Shown here: piece by piece, positions 17,257 through 24,170 of the stretch | Layout: every line of letters begins with the position of its first letter | Position numbering within the stretch: position 1 is the stretch's first letter | Assembly: GCA_964435775.1 (NCBI GenBank) | Contig: CAYTAP010000057.1 | Span: forward strand, 1 to 24,170 | Direction of reading: 5' to 3' | DNA: 24,170 nt | Origin: CAYTAP01 sp964435775 | GTDB taxonomy: Bacteria; Planctomycetota; Phycisphaerae; Tepidisphaerales; Tepidisphaeraceae | Position numbers and translations under genes: made by a program | Notes under the pieces: model-generated | Databases searched by the model: none | Told to the model about the DNA's origin: nothing | Seen by the model: the letters and a program-made list of their open reading frames with translations, nothing else

Positions 17257-17348
17257 GTTTGAACCGTACCGGCCGGGGTATGGGCGTGCAAGAGGGGACC
17301 GTGCTCGACGGGGCGCGGCATGTCACACCACGGCGGTCAGCAAGAGAT

Positions 17349-17367
17349 AAGGGGACATCACTCTTTT
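17349..17367. repeat. left 19-bp repeat of the RAYT unit
   Basis: AAGGGGACATCACTCTTTT. It contains the RAYT stop codon (17358-17360). It is the exact reverse complement of 18064-18082 and 18132-18150. Confidence 0.9.
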
Positions 17368-18029
17368 CCCTCCTTCTTCGGCCTGCCCCGCGGTCTTAAG
17401 GTGAACTCGAGGCCGAGCCGCTTGGCGGTTGCGGTGACCCATCCGCTGTCGCCCCAGGGCCGATCCCGAATGATGCTCGTGCGGATTTCGGCGGCCTGTG
17501 CGGCATCGACCGGCTCGTTGACAAGCGATGTCCAGTTGCGAGGCCGATCCACGGGCCAGGGGACTGTTTTCAAAATGGATTTTTCATCCCGACGGTGCAA
17601 TCCGCACCATCTCCAATCCTCGGCCCGCCGAACGAGCTTGGCCCGCAACGCATTGGCCTCGACATAGCGGCAGAGCACGAGAAAATGGCGGTCATCCTGC
17701 ACCGGAAAACTTTTGAACCGACCCTGATAAAGATGCCCGCCCCCGGTGGTTTGGTAATGGGCGTGATGCCGGCGGACATGCGTGACGCCCACCCAACCCA
17801 TGAGTCGCCCCAACGCATCATCCCGGCGCGGGCGCAGAACCAGGTGCCAATGGTTGCCCATCAAGCACCACGTCAGCAGGTCCACGGGATAACGTTGCAG
17901 CCCCTCGGCGAGCACACGCTCAAAGGCATCGAAATCGCCGGGCTTGCGGAAGAGCTTCATCCGCCCATTGCCCCGATTCAACACATGATAGATCTGGCCC
18001 GCTTCAACGGCCCTTGCGGTACGCGGCAT
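17358..18029 (-). CDS. REP-associated tyrosine transposase (RAYT, Y1_Tnp)
   Basis: A 223-residue single-strand DNA transposase of the IS200/IS605-like HUH superfamily. The metal-binding HUH pair is His60/His62 (GNHWHLVL), and the probable catalytic tyrosine is Tyr122 in RYVEANALRA; the N-terminal IYHVLNRGNGR is typical of the family. Members are usually single-copy, domesticated-looking genes that mobilise or maintain short REP palindromes. Both its start and its stop lie in or next to the 19-bp/68-bp repeats, so the ORF is delimited by the repeat family it presumably recognises. The C-terminus is basic (RGRPKKEGKE). It appears intact. Confidence 0.9.
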   Translation of the reverse strand: MPRTARAVEAGQIYHVLNRGNGRMKLFRKPGDFDAFERVLAEGLQRYPVDLLTWCLMGNHWHLVLRPRRDDALGRLMGWVGVTHVRRHHAHYQTTGGGHLYQGRFKSFPVQDDRHFLVLCRYVEANALRAKLVRRAEDWRWCGLHRRDEKSILKTVPWPVDRPRNWTSLVNEPVDAAQAAEIRTSIIRDRPWGDSGWVTATAKRLGLEFTLRPRGRPKKEGKE

Positions 18030-18090
18030 CGCCGCAGTCTAACAGTGTGGGAGGGAATCGTCAAAAAGAGTGATGTCCCCTTTTTTGTTT
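18023..18090. repeat. 68-bp REP-like unit 1
   Basis: Begins with the dyad GCGGC-ATC-GCCGC, then CAGTCTA-type sequence, a divergent middle, and the 19-bp core (18064-18082) followed by a T run. It contains the RAYT start codon. Unit 2 follows directly with identical length. Confidence 0.85.
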
Positions 18091-18158
18091 GCGGCATCGC
18101 CGCAGTCTATCGTCGCGGAAGGAGATCGTCAAAAAGAGTGATGTCCCCTTTTTTGTTT
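18091..18158. repeat. 68-bp REP-like unit 2
   Basis: A tandem partner of 18023-18090. The first 19 bases match with no change, the middle is divergent (about positions 20-35 of the unit), and the last 30 or so match again. Bases 18107-18158 are also the coding end of the nhaA fusion gene, read on the other strand. Confidence 0.85.
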
Positions 18159-20017
18159 GTTCCGGCATTCCGAACCGCCGCCGTGTCGCCAGCGGGGGCG
18201 AGAAGGGCGGCCGACAGCGTCTCGGCATCGTGCGCGCCGGTGTGCCGCCGTCCGTTGACGAAGAAGGTGTGGGAACCGTGCACGCCGCTGGCGTGCGCCG
18301 AGGCGAGGTCTCGCTCGACGCGCGGGCGGTATAGGCCGGAGTTGAGTTCCTCGGCGAAGCGGCTCACATCCAGACCCAGGGCGGCGGCGTGTTGTAGAAG
18401 TTCCGAGGCGCTCAGACTCAATCCGTCGGTGTGCTGAAACAATCGGTCGTGCATCTCCCAGAATCGACCCTGGGCGCCCGCCGCCTCGGCCGCCTGAGCC
18501 GCCAGGGACGCGTGCGGATGTCCCGGCCGCGCCACATGTCGAAAGACGAAGCGCAGCCGGTCGCCGAACCGCTCGCGCACCTCGGCGACCGCCCCCCAGC
18601 CCTGAAAGGGAGCGTCGAAGTCGCCGAACCCGAGCAGGGTGAGCGGGGCATCCACCGGCCCGCGGATGTGATCCAGTGCGGCATCGACCGGCGGCGTTAG
18701 TAGCATTGGATGCGACTTGGGCATTCGCCATGCAGCCAGCAGCAACAGGATGACGCCCGCCGCCGCCGCCACCAGCGAGGCCACCAGGATGCCGATTCGC
18801 GCCTCGTCGGCGAGCATCGGGTCGCCCACCGCGCGACCGACGATCAGCAGCGAGATGGTGAAACCGATGCCGCTTAGGACGGCCCCGCCGGTCAATTGCA
18901 GCTTGCTCAGGGTCGGGGCGATTTCTCCCAGGTTGAGGCGCACAGCCAGCGCGACCCCCAGCAGGATCCCGATCGGCTTGCCCAGCACCAGTCCCGCGAC
19001 CGCCCCCAGGGTGACTGGCGAGGTGAAGGCGGTCCCCAGTGAATCGCCCCCCAGTGCGACCCCCGCGTTGGCCAATGCGAACAGCGGGACGAAAACATAG
19101 GCCGTCCAGGGTTCCCACAGTTGCTGGAGCCGTTCACCCACGGGCACCGAACGCCCGATCGCCAGACTCGCCGCAAGAGCGTAGTGGGGTTGCGTGTGTT
19201 GCAGATACGCGCGGGTTCGTCGCGCCGCCTCCTCTACCTCTTTCCGTTGGGTTCGATACGCCGGAGTGATCAGTGCGACGGCCACCCCCAGGAGGGTCGC
19301 GTGAACCCCGCTCAGGTAGAGCATGACCCACGACGCGACGGCCAGCCCCAGATAAGCCGGGCCTCGCCAGACCTTCAGCCATCGCAGGGCAAGCATCAGC
19401 GCCACCCCCGCCGCAGCCAGTGCCAGGAACCCCACGCGCAGGTTGTCCGTATAGAAAAGGGCGATCACGATCAGCGCCCCCACATCATCGACGACGGCCA
19501 GCGCCAGCAGGAAGATTCGGAGCGGACGGGGGCAGGCCCGGCCCAGCAGCGCGATGATGCCCAGCAGGAAGGCCGTGTCCGTCGAGATCACCATGCCCCA
19601 TGCGCCGGCGGTCGGCCCTCTCCAATTGATCAATAGATAGATCATCGCCGGCACGATCAATCCCATGACCGCTGCCAGAACCGGCGCCATCGCGCGGCGG
19701 CGGTCGGCCAGCTCTCCCAGGACCAGCTCCCGTTTCACCTCCAGGCCGATGACGAAGAAGAAGAAGGCCATCAGACCCTCATCGACCCAGTGGCGCAAAC
19801 TCAGCGACAGGCCCACGCTCCCCAGTCGCACGGCCAGCTCGGTGTCCCAGAACCAGGCGTAGGTATTACCCCAAGGTGAGTTGACCCACCCCAGTGCCGA
19901 AATCGTCGCCAACAGCAGCAGTGACGCGGCAATGATCTGGGGATTCAATCGGGCGCGCAGCCTCGACAGGAGTCGGCCGTTCACGGGGCTGTTTAATGAC
20001 ATGGTGCCGGGGCTCAT
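18107..20017 (-). CDS. nhaA: NhaA Na+/H+ antiporter fused to a DsbA-like domain
   Basis: An inner-membrane antiporter exchanging protons for sodium ions, here 636 residues against about 390 for E. coli NhaA. The antiporter part (to about 435) shows the essential aspartate pair in VVDDVGALIV (177-178), the FFFFVIGLEVKREL segment and the GIGFTISLLI segment. A C-terminal thioredoxin/DsbA-like domain (about 443-615) follows, as in known NhaA-thioredoxin fusions, but the usual CPxC is replaced by APFQ (469-472) and the cis-proline loop reads GSHTFF instead of GTPTFF, so redox activity is unlikely. The last 18 residues, including NKKGDITLFDD, are encoded by a RAYT repeat unit. The start is the ATG at 20017, with AAGGA just upstream; the frame is open to 20098 and an alternative ATG is at 20002. 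Confidence 0.88.
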   Translation of the reverse strand: MSPGTMSLNSPVNGRLLSRLRARLNPQIIAASLLLLATISALGWVNSPWGNTYAWFWDTELAVRLGSVGLSLSLRHWVDEGLMAFFFFVIGLEVKRELVLGELADRRRAMAPVLAAVMGLIVPAMIYLLINWRGPTAGAWGMVISTDTAFLLGIIALLGRACPRPLRIFLLALAVVDDVGALIVIALFYTDNLRVGFLALAAAGVALMLALRWLKVWRGPAYLGLAVASWVMLYLSGVHATLLGVAVALITPAYRTQRKEVEEAARRTRAYLQHTQPHYALAASLAIGRSVPVGERLQQLWEPWTAYVFVPLFALANAGVALGGDSLGTAFTSPVTLGAVAGLVLGKPIGILLGVALAVRLNLGEIAPTLSKLQLTGGAVLSGIGFTISLLIVGRAVGDPMLADEARIGILVASLVAAAAGVILLLLAAWRMPKSHPMLLTPPVDAALDHIRGPVDAPLTLLGFGDFDAPFQGWGAVAEVRERFGDRLRFVFRHVARPGHPHASLAAQAAEAAGAQGRFWEMHDRLFQHTDGLSLSASELLQHAAALGLDVSRFAEELNSGLYRPRVERDLASAHASGVHGSHTFFVNGRRHTGAHDAETLSAALLAPAGDTAAVRNAGTNKKGDITLFDDLLPRR

Positions 20018-20152
20018 GAATCCTTTTCCTGAGAGCTGAATCCGGGCAAGGAGACGCAATACGGTCGCAGGGCGGGCTGGGGACCAGTTATCCCGCACGT
20101 CTCAGATGTCCCGGGTCGCACCAGTAAGATAGCGGGCCTTAAAGGGCTTGTC

Positions 20153-20329
20153 ATGAAAAAGCGATTCGCCGGTGAGCGGTTGGTCGCTTGTCTGCTTGAA
20201 GCGCGGATTGCAGGCGGGACTGCGGAGAAGTTGGGTTGCGGATATGGCTGCGGCCAAAACCTTCATTGCACCTTGCAGCGCAATTATGGTGCGATGAAGG
20301 AACCAGAGAACGGGCGGCGGCGGGAGTGA
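20153..20329 (+). pseudogene. remnant of an IS3-type transposase OrfA
   Basis: An open frame of 58 codons starting MKKRF, with ERLVACLLEA and then LQRNYGAMKEPE, laid out like the N-terminal helix-turn-helix part of IS3-family OrfA (MKxxRFTEEQIV...LKEA...KYGGM...). The central helix-turn-helix residues are poorly preserved (GCGYGCGQNLH), the expected coiled-coil and any OrfB are absent, and a TGA ends the frame. It looks like a decayed insertion rather than a functional gene. The match is by eye and could be fortuitous. It is the only gene-like content in the 549 bp between the divergent nhaA and pdhA. Confidence 0.4.
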
Positions 20330-20333
20330 CCGG

Positions 20334-20373
20334 GGGGTGACACTTCCACAAGAGCCAGGGGCGACATTTCCAT
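20334..20373. repeat. degenerate direct repeat GGGGYGACAYTTCCAY
   Basis: GGGGTGACACTTCCAC (20334-20349) and GGGGCGACATTTCCAT (20358-20373) match at 13 of 16 positions, 24 bases apart, just after the OrfA remnant. Short repeats of this sort occur at insertion-sequence ends, so they may mark a lost element. Confidence 0.5.
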
Positions 20374-20566
20374 TGGTGTTCCTCTTGAGGGCGGGCGGGT
20401 ATTTTCAAGTGGGGTGGGGTAAACTATCATTGGATGGTGGGAATTGAAACATGAATGCGGGTGTCCGGTTGCGAGGCTGGCAATCGGTGGGGGTTATGCG
20501 ACAATGCCGGGGGACACGCGATATGTGGGACGGTCTGGACAAACCCCGAGCAAGTTAGAATCGAAC
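20374..20566. other. leader region of the pdh operon, no gene seen
   Basis: About 190 bp upstream of pdhA holding the operon's probable promoter. I could not place convincing -35/-10 or sigma-54 elements, and no regulator binding site is evident. The open frame continuing upstream of pdhA to 20444 is not supported by family alignment. Confidence 0.5.
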
Positions 20567-21700
20567 ATGCCTCGAACCATCAGCTATCACGCGGAGATTG
20601 AGTTTTTGCAGATCCTTGATGAGGAGGGGCATCTGGATGAGGAACTCGCGCGCGACACGCTCTCGCCGGCGGATGTGAAGAGCATTTACGAGACGATGAT
20701 CCTCAGCCGGGAGATGGATCACACGGCGTTCAATCTTCAGAGATCGGGGCAAATGGGGACGTATCCGCCGAACAAGGGGAGCGAGGCGGCATCGTTGGGG
20801 GCGGCCAAGGCGTTGCGCAAGGGGATTGATTACCTGATACCCAGCTATCGAGAGAATGCCGCAATGTATTTGCACGGCATCCCGATGCACATGGTGTATA
20901 TGTTCTGGACGGGCGATGAACGGGGGAACAAGGTGCCCGAGGGGGTTTCCAGCAATCCGATGTGCCTGGAGGTGGGGTCGCAGACGCTGCATGCGGCCGG
21001 GATCGCCTGGGCGTTCAAGATGCGCAAGGAAGATCGAATGGCGCTCTGCTTCTTCGGGGATGGCGCCACCAGCACGGGGGATTTTTACGAGGCGATGAAC
21101 TTCGCGTCGGTCATGAAAGTGCCGCTGGTGTTTTCGTGCATCAACAACGGGTGGGCGATTTCCCTGCCCGCCAATCGCCAGTCTGCGGCCCAGACATTGG
21201 CGCAAAAAGCACTGGCGTTTGGAATGCCGACGATCCAGGTTGATGGCAATGATCTGTTTGCCGTGTATAAGGCGCATCGTGACGCCGCGGCGCGGGCGCG
21301 GCGAGGAAAAAAGCCGAGTTTCATCGAGTCGGTGACATATCAACTGGGGAATCACACGACCGCCGATGACGCCCGCCGCTATCGCGCGGCGCCTGATCTC
21401 CAGAAGTGGGAGGCGAGGGATCCGATGATCCGGACGCGCAAGTATCTGGAGGATCGCAAGCTGTGGGATGACAAGCAGCAGGCGACCTGTGAGCAGCGGG
21501 CGAAAACGATCGTGAAGGAAGTGACGCGGGCGGCGATGGAGATCGAATCCCCCGCCGTCAGCGACATGTTCGATTATATCTATGCGCAGCTTCCCGAGGG
21601 GCTGCGGGAACAGCGTGATACGATGCGCACCGATTCGATTGGGCGGGATCCCGAGCAGATCGGGTTGAAGCACGCGATGCAAGAATCGACCCCTGTATAG
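20567..21700 (+). CDS. pdhA: pyruvate dehydrogenase E1 component, alpha subunit
   Basis: A 377-residue thiamine-diphosphate enzyme subunit that, with E1 beta, decarboxylates pyruvate and transfers the acetyl group to lipoyl-E2. The TPP-binding motif runs from GDG (164-166) to NN (193-194). PSYRE (92-96) and the loop HTTADDARRYR also fit. The N-terminus EFLQILDEEGHLDEE resembles the Gram-positive-type PDH E1 alpha (TIGR03181) more than branched-chain 2-oxoacid dehydrogenase, so pyruvate is the likely substrate. ATG 20567 is chosen because family similarity begins there; no strong Shine-Dalgarno is present. It is the first gene of a three-gene operon and is divergent from nhaA. Confidence 0.9.
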   Translation: MPRTISYHAEIEFLQILDEEGHLDEELARDTLSPADVKSIYETMILSREMDHTAFNLQRSGQMGTYPPNKGSEAASLGAAKALRKGIDYLIPSYRENAAMYLHGIPMHMVYMFWTGDERGNKVPEGVSSNPMCLEVGSQTLHAAGIAWAFKMRKEDRMALCFFGDGATSTGDFYEAMNFASVMKVPLVFSCINNGWAISLPANRQSAAQTLAQKALAFGMPTIQVDGNDLFAVYKAHRDAAARARRGKKPSFIESVTYQLGNHTTADDARRYRAAPDLQKWEARDPMIRTRKYLEDRKLWDDKQQATCEQRAKTIVKEVTRAAMEIESPAVSDMFDYIYAQLPEGLREQRDTMRTDSIGRDPEQIGLKHAMQESTPV

Positions 21701-21788
21701 GAGGGGGGTGATGATTGATCGGCCGGATGTTCGCGATGGTCTGGACGTTGCCAGACGCCGGTGATCAATGTGATGAACCCCCACAATC

Positions 21789-22769
21789 ATGGCCCAACTG
21801 AACCTTGTCGATGCGATCAACCAGGCGCTGCACCAGGAGATGGCGCGCGATTCGCGCGTGGTCCTTTTGGGGCAGGACATCGGGTGCAACGGCGGCGTGT
21901 TCCGCGTCACCGACGGCCTGCAAAAGAAGTTCGGCGCGGATCGGGTCGTTGATACGCCTTTGTCGGAATCAGGCATTGTGGGGACGAGCATCGGGCTTGC
22001 GATGGCGGGGATGCGGCCGGTGCCGGAGATTCAGTTTGAAGGGTTTCTAGGTCCGGCGTACGACCAGTTGTGTACGCAGGCCGCCCGCGCGCGGATGCGG
22101 ACGCGGGGGACGGTCACCTGCCCGCTGACGCTGCGCTGCCCGATCGGAGGGGGGATTCATGCGCCGGAGCTTCACGGGGATTCGCCGGAGGCGGTGTATG
22201 CGCACACGCCTGGGTTGAAGGTGGTCATTCCATCGCGGCCATACACGGGCAAGGGATTGCTTCTCAGCGCCATTCGGGATGAAGACCCCGTGATGTTTTT
22301 CGAACCCAAGCGAGCGTATCGATCGTTCAAGGAAGAGGTGCCGGAGGAGGAGTACACGATTCCCCTCGGGGTGGCCGAGGTGCTCGACGGGTATGAAGGG
22401 GACGATGTGACGGTGATCTCGTGGGGCGCGATGGTGCATGATTGCATGAAGGCGATTGAGCAACTGCCGGATCACATCAGCGCGGAATTGATCGACCTGC
22501 GGACGATTTATCCGATTGATGTGGAGACCATCGCCGCGTCGGTCAGGAAGACCGGACGGGCGGTGGTGGTGCATGAAGCCCCGACGACCGGCGGATGGGG
22601 CGCGGAAATCAGCGCTCTGATCCAGGAGCAGTGCTTTTTGTACCTGGAAGCGCCGGTGCAGCGCGTCGGCGGTTTTGACGTGCCGATGCCGTATTACAAG
22701 CTGGAGAAGGCGTATCTCCCAGACCCGGCGAGGATTGCCAGTTGTATTCGTGACTGCATGATGTATTGA
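21789..22769 (+). CDS. pdhB: pyruvate dehydrogenase E1 component, beta subunit
   Basis: A 326-residue transketolase-like partner of E1 alpha. Typical segments are INQALHQEMARD at the N-terminus, FGADRVVDTPLSESGIVG, the PIGGGIHAPELHGDSPEA loop, and the C-terminal transketolase domain with IDLRTIYPID and VVHEAPTTGG. The length matches the family. It starts 88 bp after pdhA, with no good Shine-Dalgarno. Product and pdhA product form the alpha2beta2 E1 heterotetramer in the cytoplasm. Confidence 0.94.
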   Translation: MAQLNLVDAINQALHQEMARDSRVVLLGQDIGCNGGVFRVTDGLQKKFGADRVVDTPLSESGIVGTSIGLAMAGMRPVPEIQFEGFLGPAYDQLCTQAARARMRTRGTVTCPLTLRCPIGGGIHAPELHGDSPEAVYAHTPGLKVVIPSRPYTGKGLLLSAIRDEDPVMFFEPKRAYRSFKEEVPEEEYTIPLGVAEVLDGYEGDDVTVISWGAMVHDCMKAIEQLPDHISAELIDLRTIYPIDVETIAASVRKTGRAVVVHEAPTTGGWGAEISALIQEQCFLYLEAPVQRVGGFDVPMPYYKLEKAYLPDPARIASCIRDCMMY

Positions 22770-22833
22770 TATGGACCGGACGGCGATGGCGGACTGGCCG
22801 CCCGCCGGGACAATAACCAACAGGATCAGTTCG

Positions 22834-24170
22834 ATGACATCACACGAGGAAGGTTCCAATCCGAATATCTTTCTGCTCCCGGATCTTGGCGAGGGGCTGG
22901 AGGAGGCCGAGCTGATCGAGTGGTGCGTCAGCGAGGGGCAGGAGGTGAAGGACCTCGATGTGTTGGCGCGGATGGAGACGGCCAAGGCGGTCGTCGATGT
23001 GACCAGCCCGCGCGAAGGGGTGATCGCGCATCTTCACGGCAAGCCGGGGGAAACGGTGAAGGTGGGCGCGCCGCTCATTTCGTTTCAAGCCCCCGAAGGG
23101 GCGGAGGCGGGCAATGGGGATGGCGCGGTGGAGGGGCCGGGCGAAAGTGCGGATGAAGCCGACGCGGAAGGGGATGAATCGATGAGCGTGGCCGACGAAG
23201 CGATCGAGGAGTCCTTTGCGGTTGAGGATGCCGGAACGGTGGTGGGGGCGCTGGGGGATGCCGATGATGAAGCGACGCTGCCGGCGGCGGGGAAGGTGCG
23301 GGCGGCGCCGGCGGTGCGGCGATTGGCGAGGGATTTGGGGGTTGATATCACGCGGGTGGCGGGGACGGGGATCGGTGGACGGGTGACCAACCGTGATGTG
23401 CAGGCGGTTGCCGCGACGGTGCCTCCGGTCGTGACGCCGGTGCCCATGCCGCCGTCGGTGAGGCCGGTGAACCCGCCGGTGCGGACGGCGGGCAAATCGG
23501 GAACGCAGGCCGGTGGGAAGTCGCATGCCGGCGGCGGGGGGAACCTTTGGCCAAGCAAGCAGGGGACGGGATTGCCGCCGCGTCGGATCGCCACGCTGGA
23601 GCGGAAGATGACGCCGGTCATTCCCGAGGGACAGGATTCGATCCGGATTTCGTTCCGAGGTGTCCGCCGGATCATCGCACGGCATCTGCGCCACAGCATC
23701 GGACACGCGGTTCACTTCACGATCATGGATGACGCCGATGTGACGGCACTCGACGAACAGCGCCGGCGCTTCACGGAAATCGCGCGGGAGAAGCTGACGA
23801 TTCTCCCGTTCATCGCGGCGGCCGTCTGTCGGGTTTTGTCCGGGCGCGATGATCCAAAGTTCAACCGCCTCAACTCGACGGTGGATGATGAACAGCAGGA
23901 GATCGTGCAGCATCGCGCCATTCACCTCGGCATCGCCACCGACACCGAGGAGGGGTTGATGGTGCCGGTCATCAAGGACGCCGACAAGCTGGGTGTGCTT
24001 GAGCTTGGGCGCAAGATTCAGGAACTGGCCAAAAAGGCGCGCGAGCGGCAGATCAAACGCGAAGATCTGGTCGGCAGCACCTTCACGATCAGCAATTTTG
24101 GATCGCTCCATGGACGTTACGGCACGCCGATCATCAATTATCCCGAAGCCTGCATTTTGGCCGTCGGTCG
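22834..24170 (+). CDS. pdhC: pyruvate dehydrogenase E2, dihydrolipoyl acetyltransferase (3' truncated by window)
   Basis: The frame runs off the window after 445 codons. One N-terminal lipoyl domain is seen (LPDLGEGLEEAELIEW start; lipoyl-lysine Lys51 in METAKAVVDV), then an acidic Ala/Gly/Glu linker, a peripheral-subunit-binding domain at about 154-190 (RAAPAVRRLARDLGVD, then GTGIGGRVTNRDV), a long Pro/Val/Gly-rich linker, and the catalytic domain from about 270 (ISFRGVRRIIARHL), ending within VGSTFTISNFGSLHG and INYPEACILAVGR. The active-site HxxxDG motif lies beyond the window. The ATG at 22834 follows pdhB by 64 bp. It is the core of the complex, carrying acetyl from E1 to CoA; E3 is probably next, outside the window. 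Confidence 0.93.
   Translation, partial: MTSHEEGSNPNIFLLPDLGEGLEEAELIEWCVSEGQEVKDLDVLARMETAKAVVDVTSPREGVIAHLHGKPGETVKVGAPLISFQAPEGAEAGNGDGAVEGPGESADEADAEGDESMSVADEAIEESFAVEDAGTVVGALGDADDEATLPAAGKVRAAPAVRRLARDLGVDITRVAGTGIGGRVTNRDVQAVAATVPPVVTPVPMPPSVRPVNPPVRTAGKSGTQAGGKSHAGGGGNLWPSKQGTGLPPRRIATLERKMTPVIPEGQDSIRISFRGVRRIIARHLRHSIGHAVHFTIMDDADVTALDEQRRRFTEIAREKLTILPFIAAAVCRVLSGRDDPKFNRLNSTVDDEQQEIVQHRAIHLGIATDTEEGLMVPVIKDADKLGVLELGRKIQELAKKARERQIKREDLVGSTFTISNFGSLHGRYGTPIINYPEACILAVG

Larger units (their letters stand above)
17349..18158. mobile_element. RAYT transposase unit with flanking inverted repeats
   Basis: A transposase gene bounded on the left by AAGGGGACATCACTCTTTT (17349-17367) and on the right by two reverse-complement copies of the same 19 bases (18064-18082, 18132-18150). 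The right side is a tandem pair of 68-bp units. The layout matches REP-associated tyrosine transposases lying within their own repeats. The outer limits are uncertain because no target duplication was identified. Confidence 0.65.

Noticed and set aside
20441..20450. GAATTGAAAC, resembling the 3' end of many type I CRISPR repeats
   Set aside because: It occurs once, with no repeated unit or regular spacing around it, and no cas gene is in the window.
20555..21991. 478-codon minus-strand open frame opposite pdhA/pdhB
   Set aside because: It spans two genes and the gap between them in antisense, is rich in Arg, His and Pro, and shows no domain.

Overview
This GC-rich window looks like part of a Planctomycetota chromosome, probably a Phycisphaerae-like lineage. 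That is an inference. It rests on a PEP-CTERM sorted exported protein, a five-S1-domain RpsA-like protein with a planctomycete-style N-terminus, a RAYT transposase with its own palindromic repeats, and intergenic gaps filled with tandem-heptamer and long-palindrome repeats. No rRNA, tRNA, CRISPR array or prophage was seen. Two 10-base N runs (3603-3612 and 5037-5046) show a draft assembly.

Layout. 1-168: repeat-filled intergenic DNA. 169-2704: a soluble acyl-ACP desaturase (-), a stand-alone response-regulator receiver (+) and a family-5 uracil-DNA glycosylase (-) whose end overlaps the receiver gene. 2882-4036: a GH57 alpha-glucan enzyme (+) with an assembly gap in its catalytic region. 4034-4300: a nested palindromic repeat mosaic between convergent genes. 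4311-6257: a P1B-like metal ATPase (-) with no cysteine in the visible sequence. 6367-10501: a minus-strand cluster reading rpsA-like, hslV, a small exported NTF2-like protein, hslU. 10665-12113: a GlcD-type FAD oxidase (+). 12392-13249: a PEP-CTERM protein (+). 13394-17256: alpha-glucan phosphorylase preceded by an M20D amidohydrolase (both -). 17349-18158: a RAYT transposase framed by 19-bp inverted repeats and a 68-bp tandem duplication. 18107-20017: an NhaA antiporter fused to a DsbA-like domain without catalytic cysteines (-); its C-terminal tail is encoded by the RAYT repeat. 20153-20329: a remnant of an IS3-type OrfA. 20567-24170: the pyruvate dehydrogenase operon pdhA-pdhB-pdhC (+), with E2 cut by the window edge.

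Functionally this is mostly housekeeping: storage-glucan turnover (GH57, GlgP), pyruvate oxidation (E1 alpha, E1 beta, E2), cytoplasmic proteolysis (HslVU), translation (S1), DNA repair (UDG) and ion homeostasis (P1B ATPase, NhaA). The less ordinary content is the cysteine-free ATPase, the degenerate thioredoxin domain on NhaA, the gene inserted inside hslVU, and the repeat systems. The best candidates for something undescribed are the RAYT/REP unit that supplies coding sequence to a neighbouring gene and the nested heptamer mosaic. I see no clear novel multi-gene defence or biosynthetic system.
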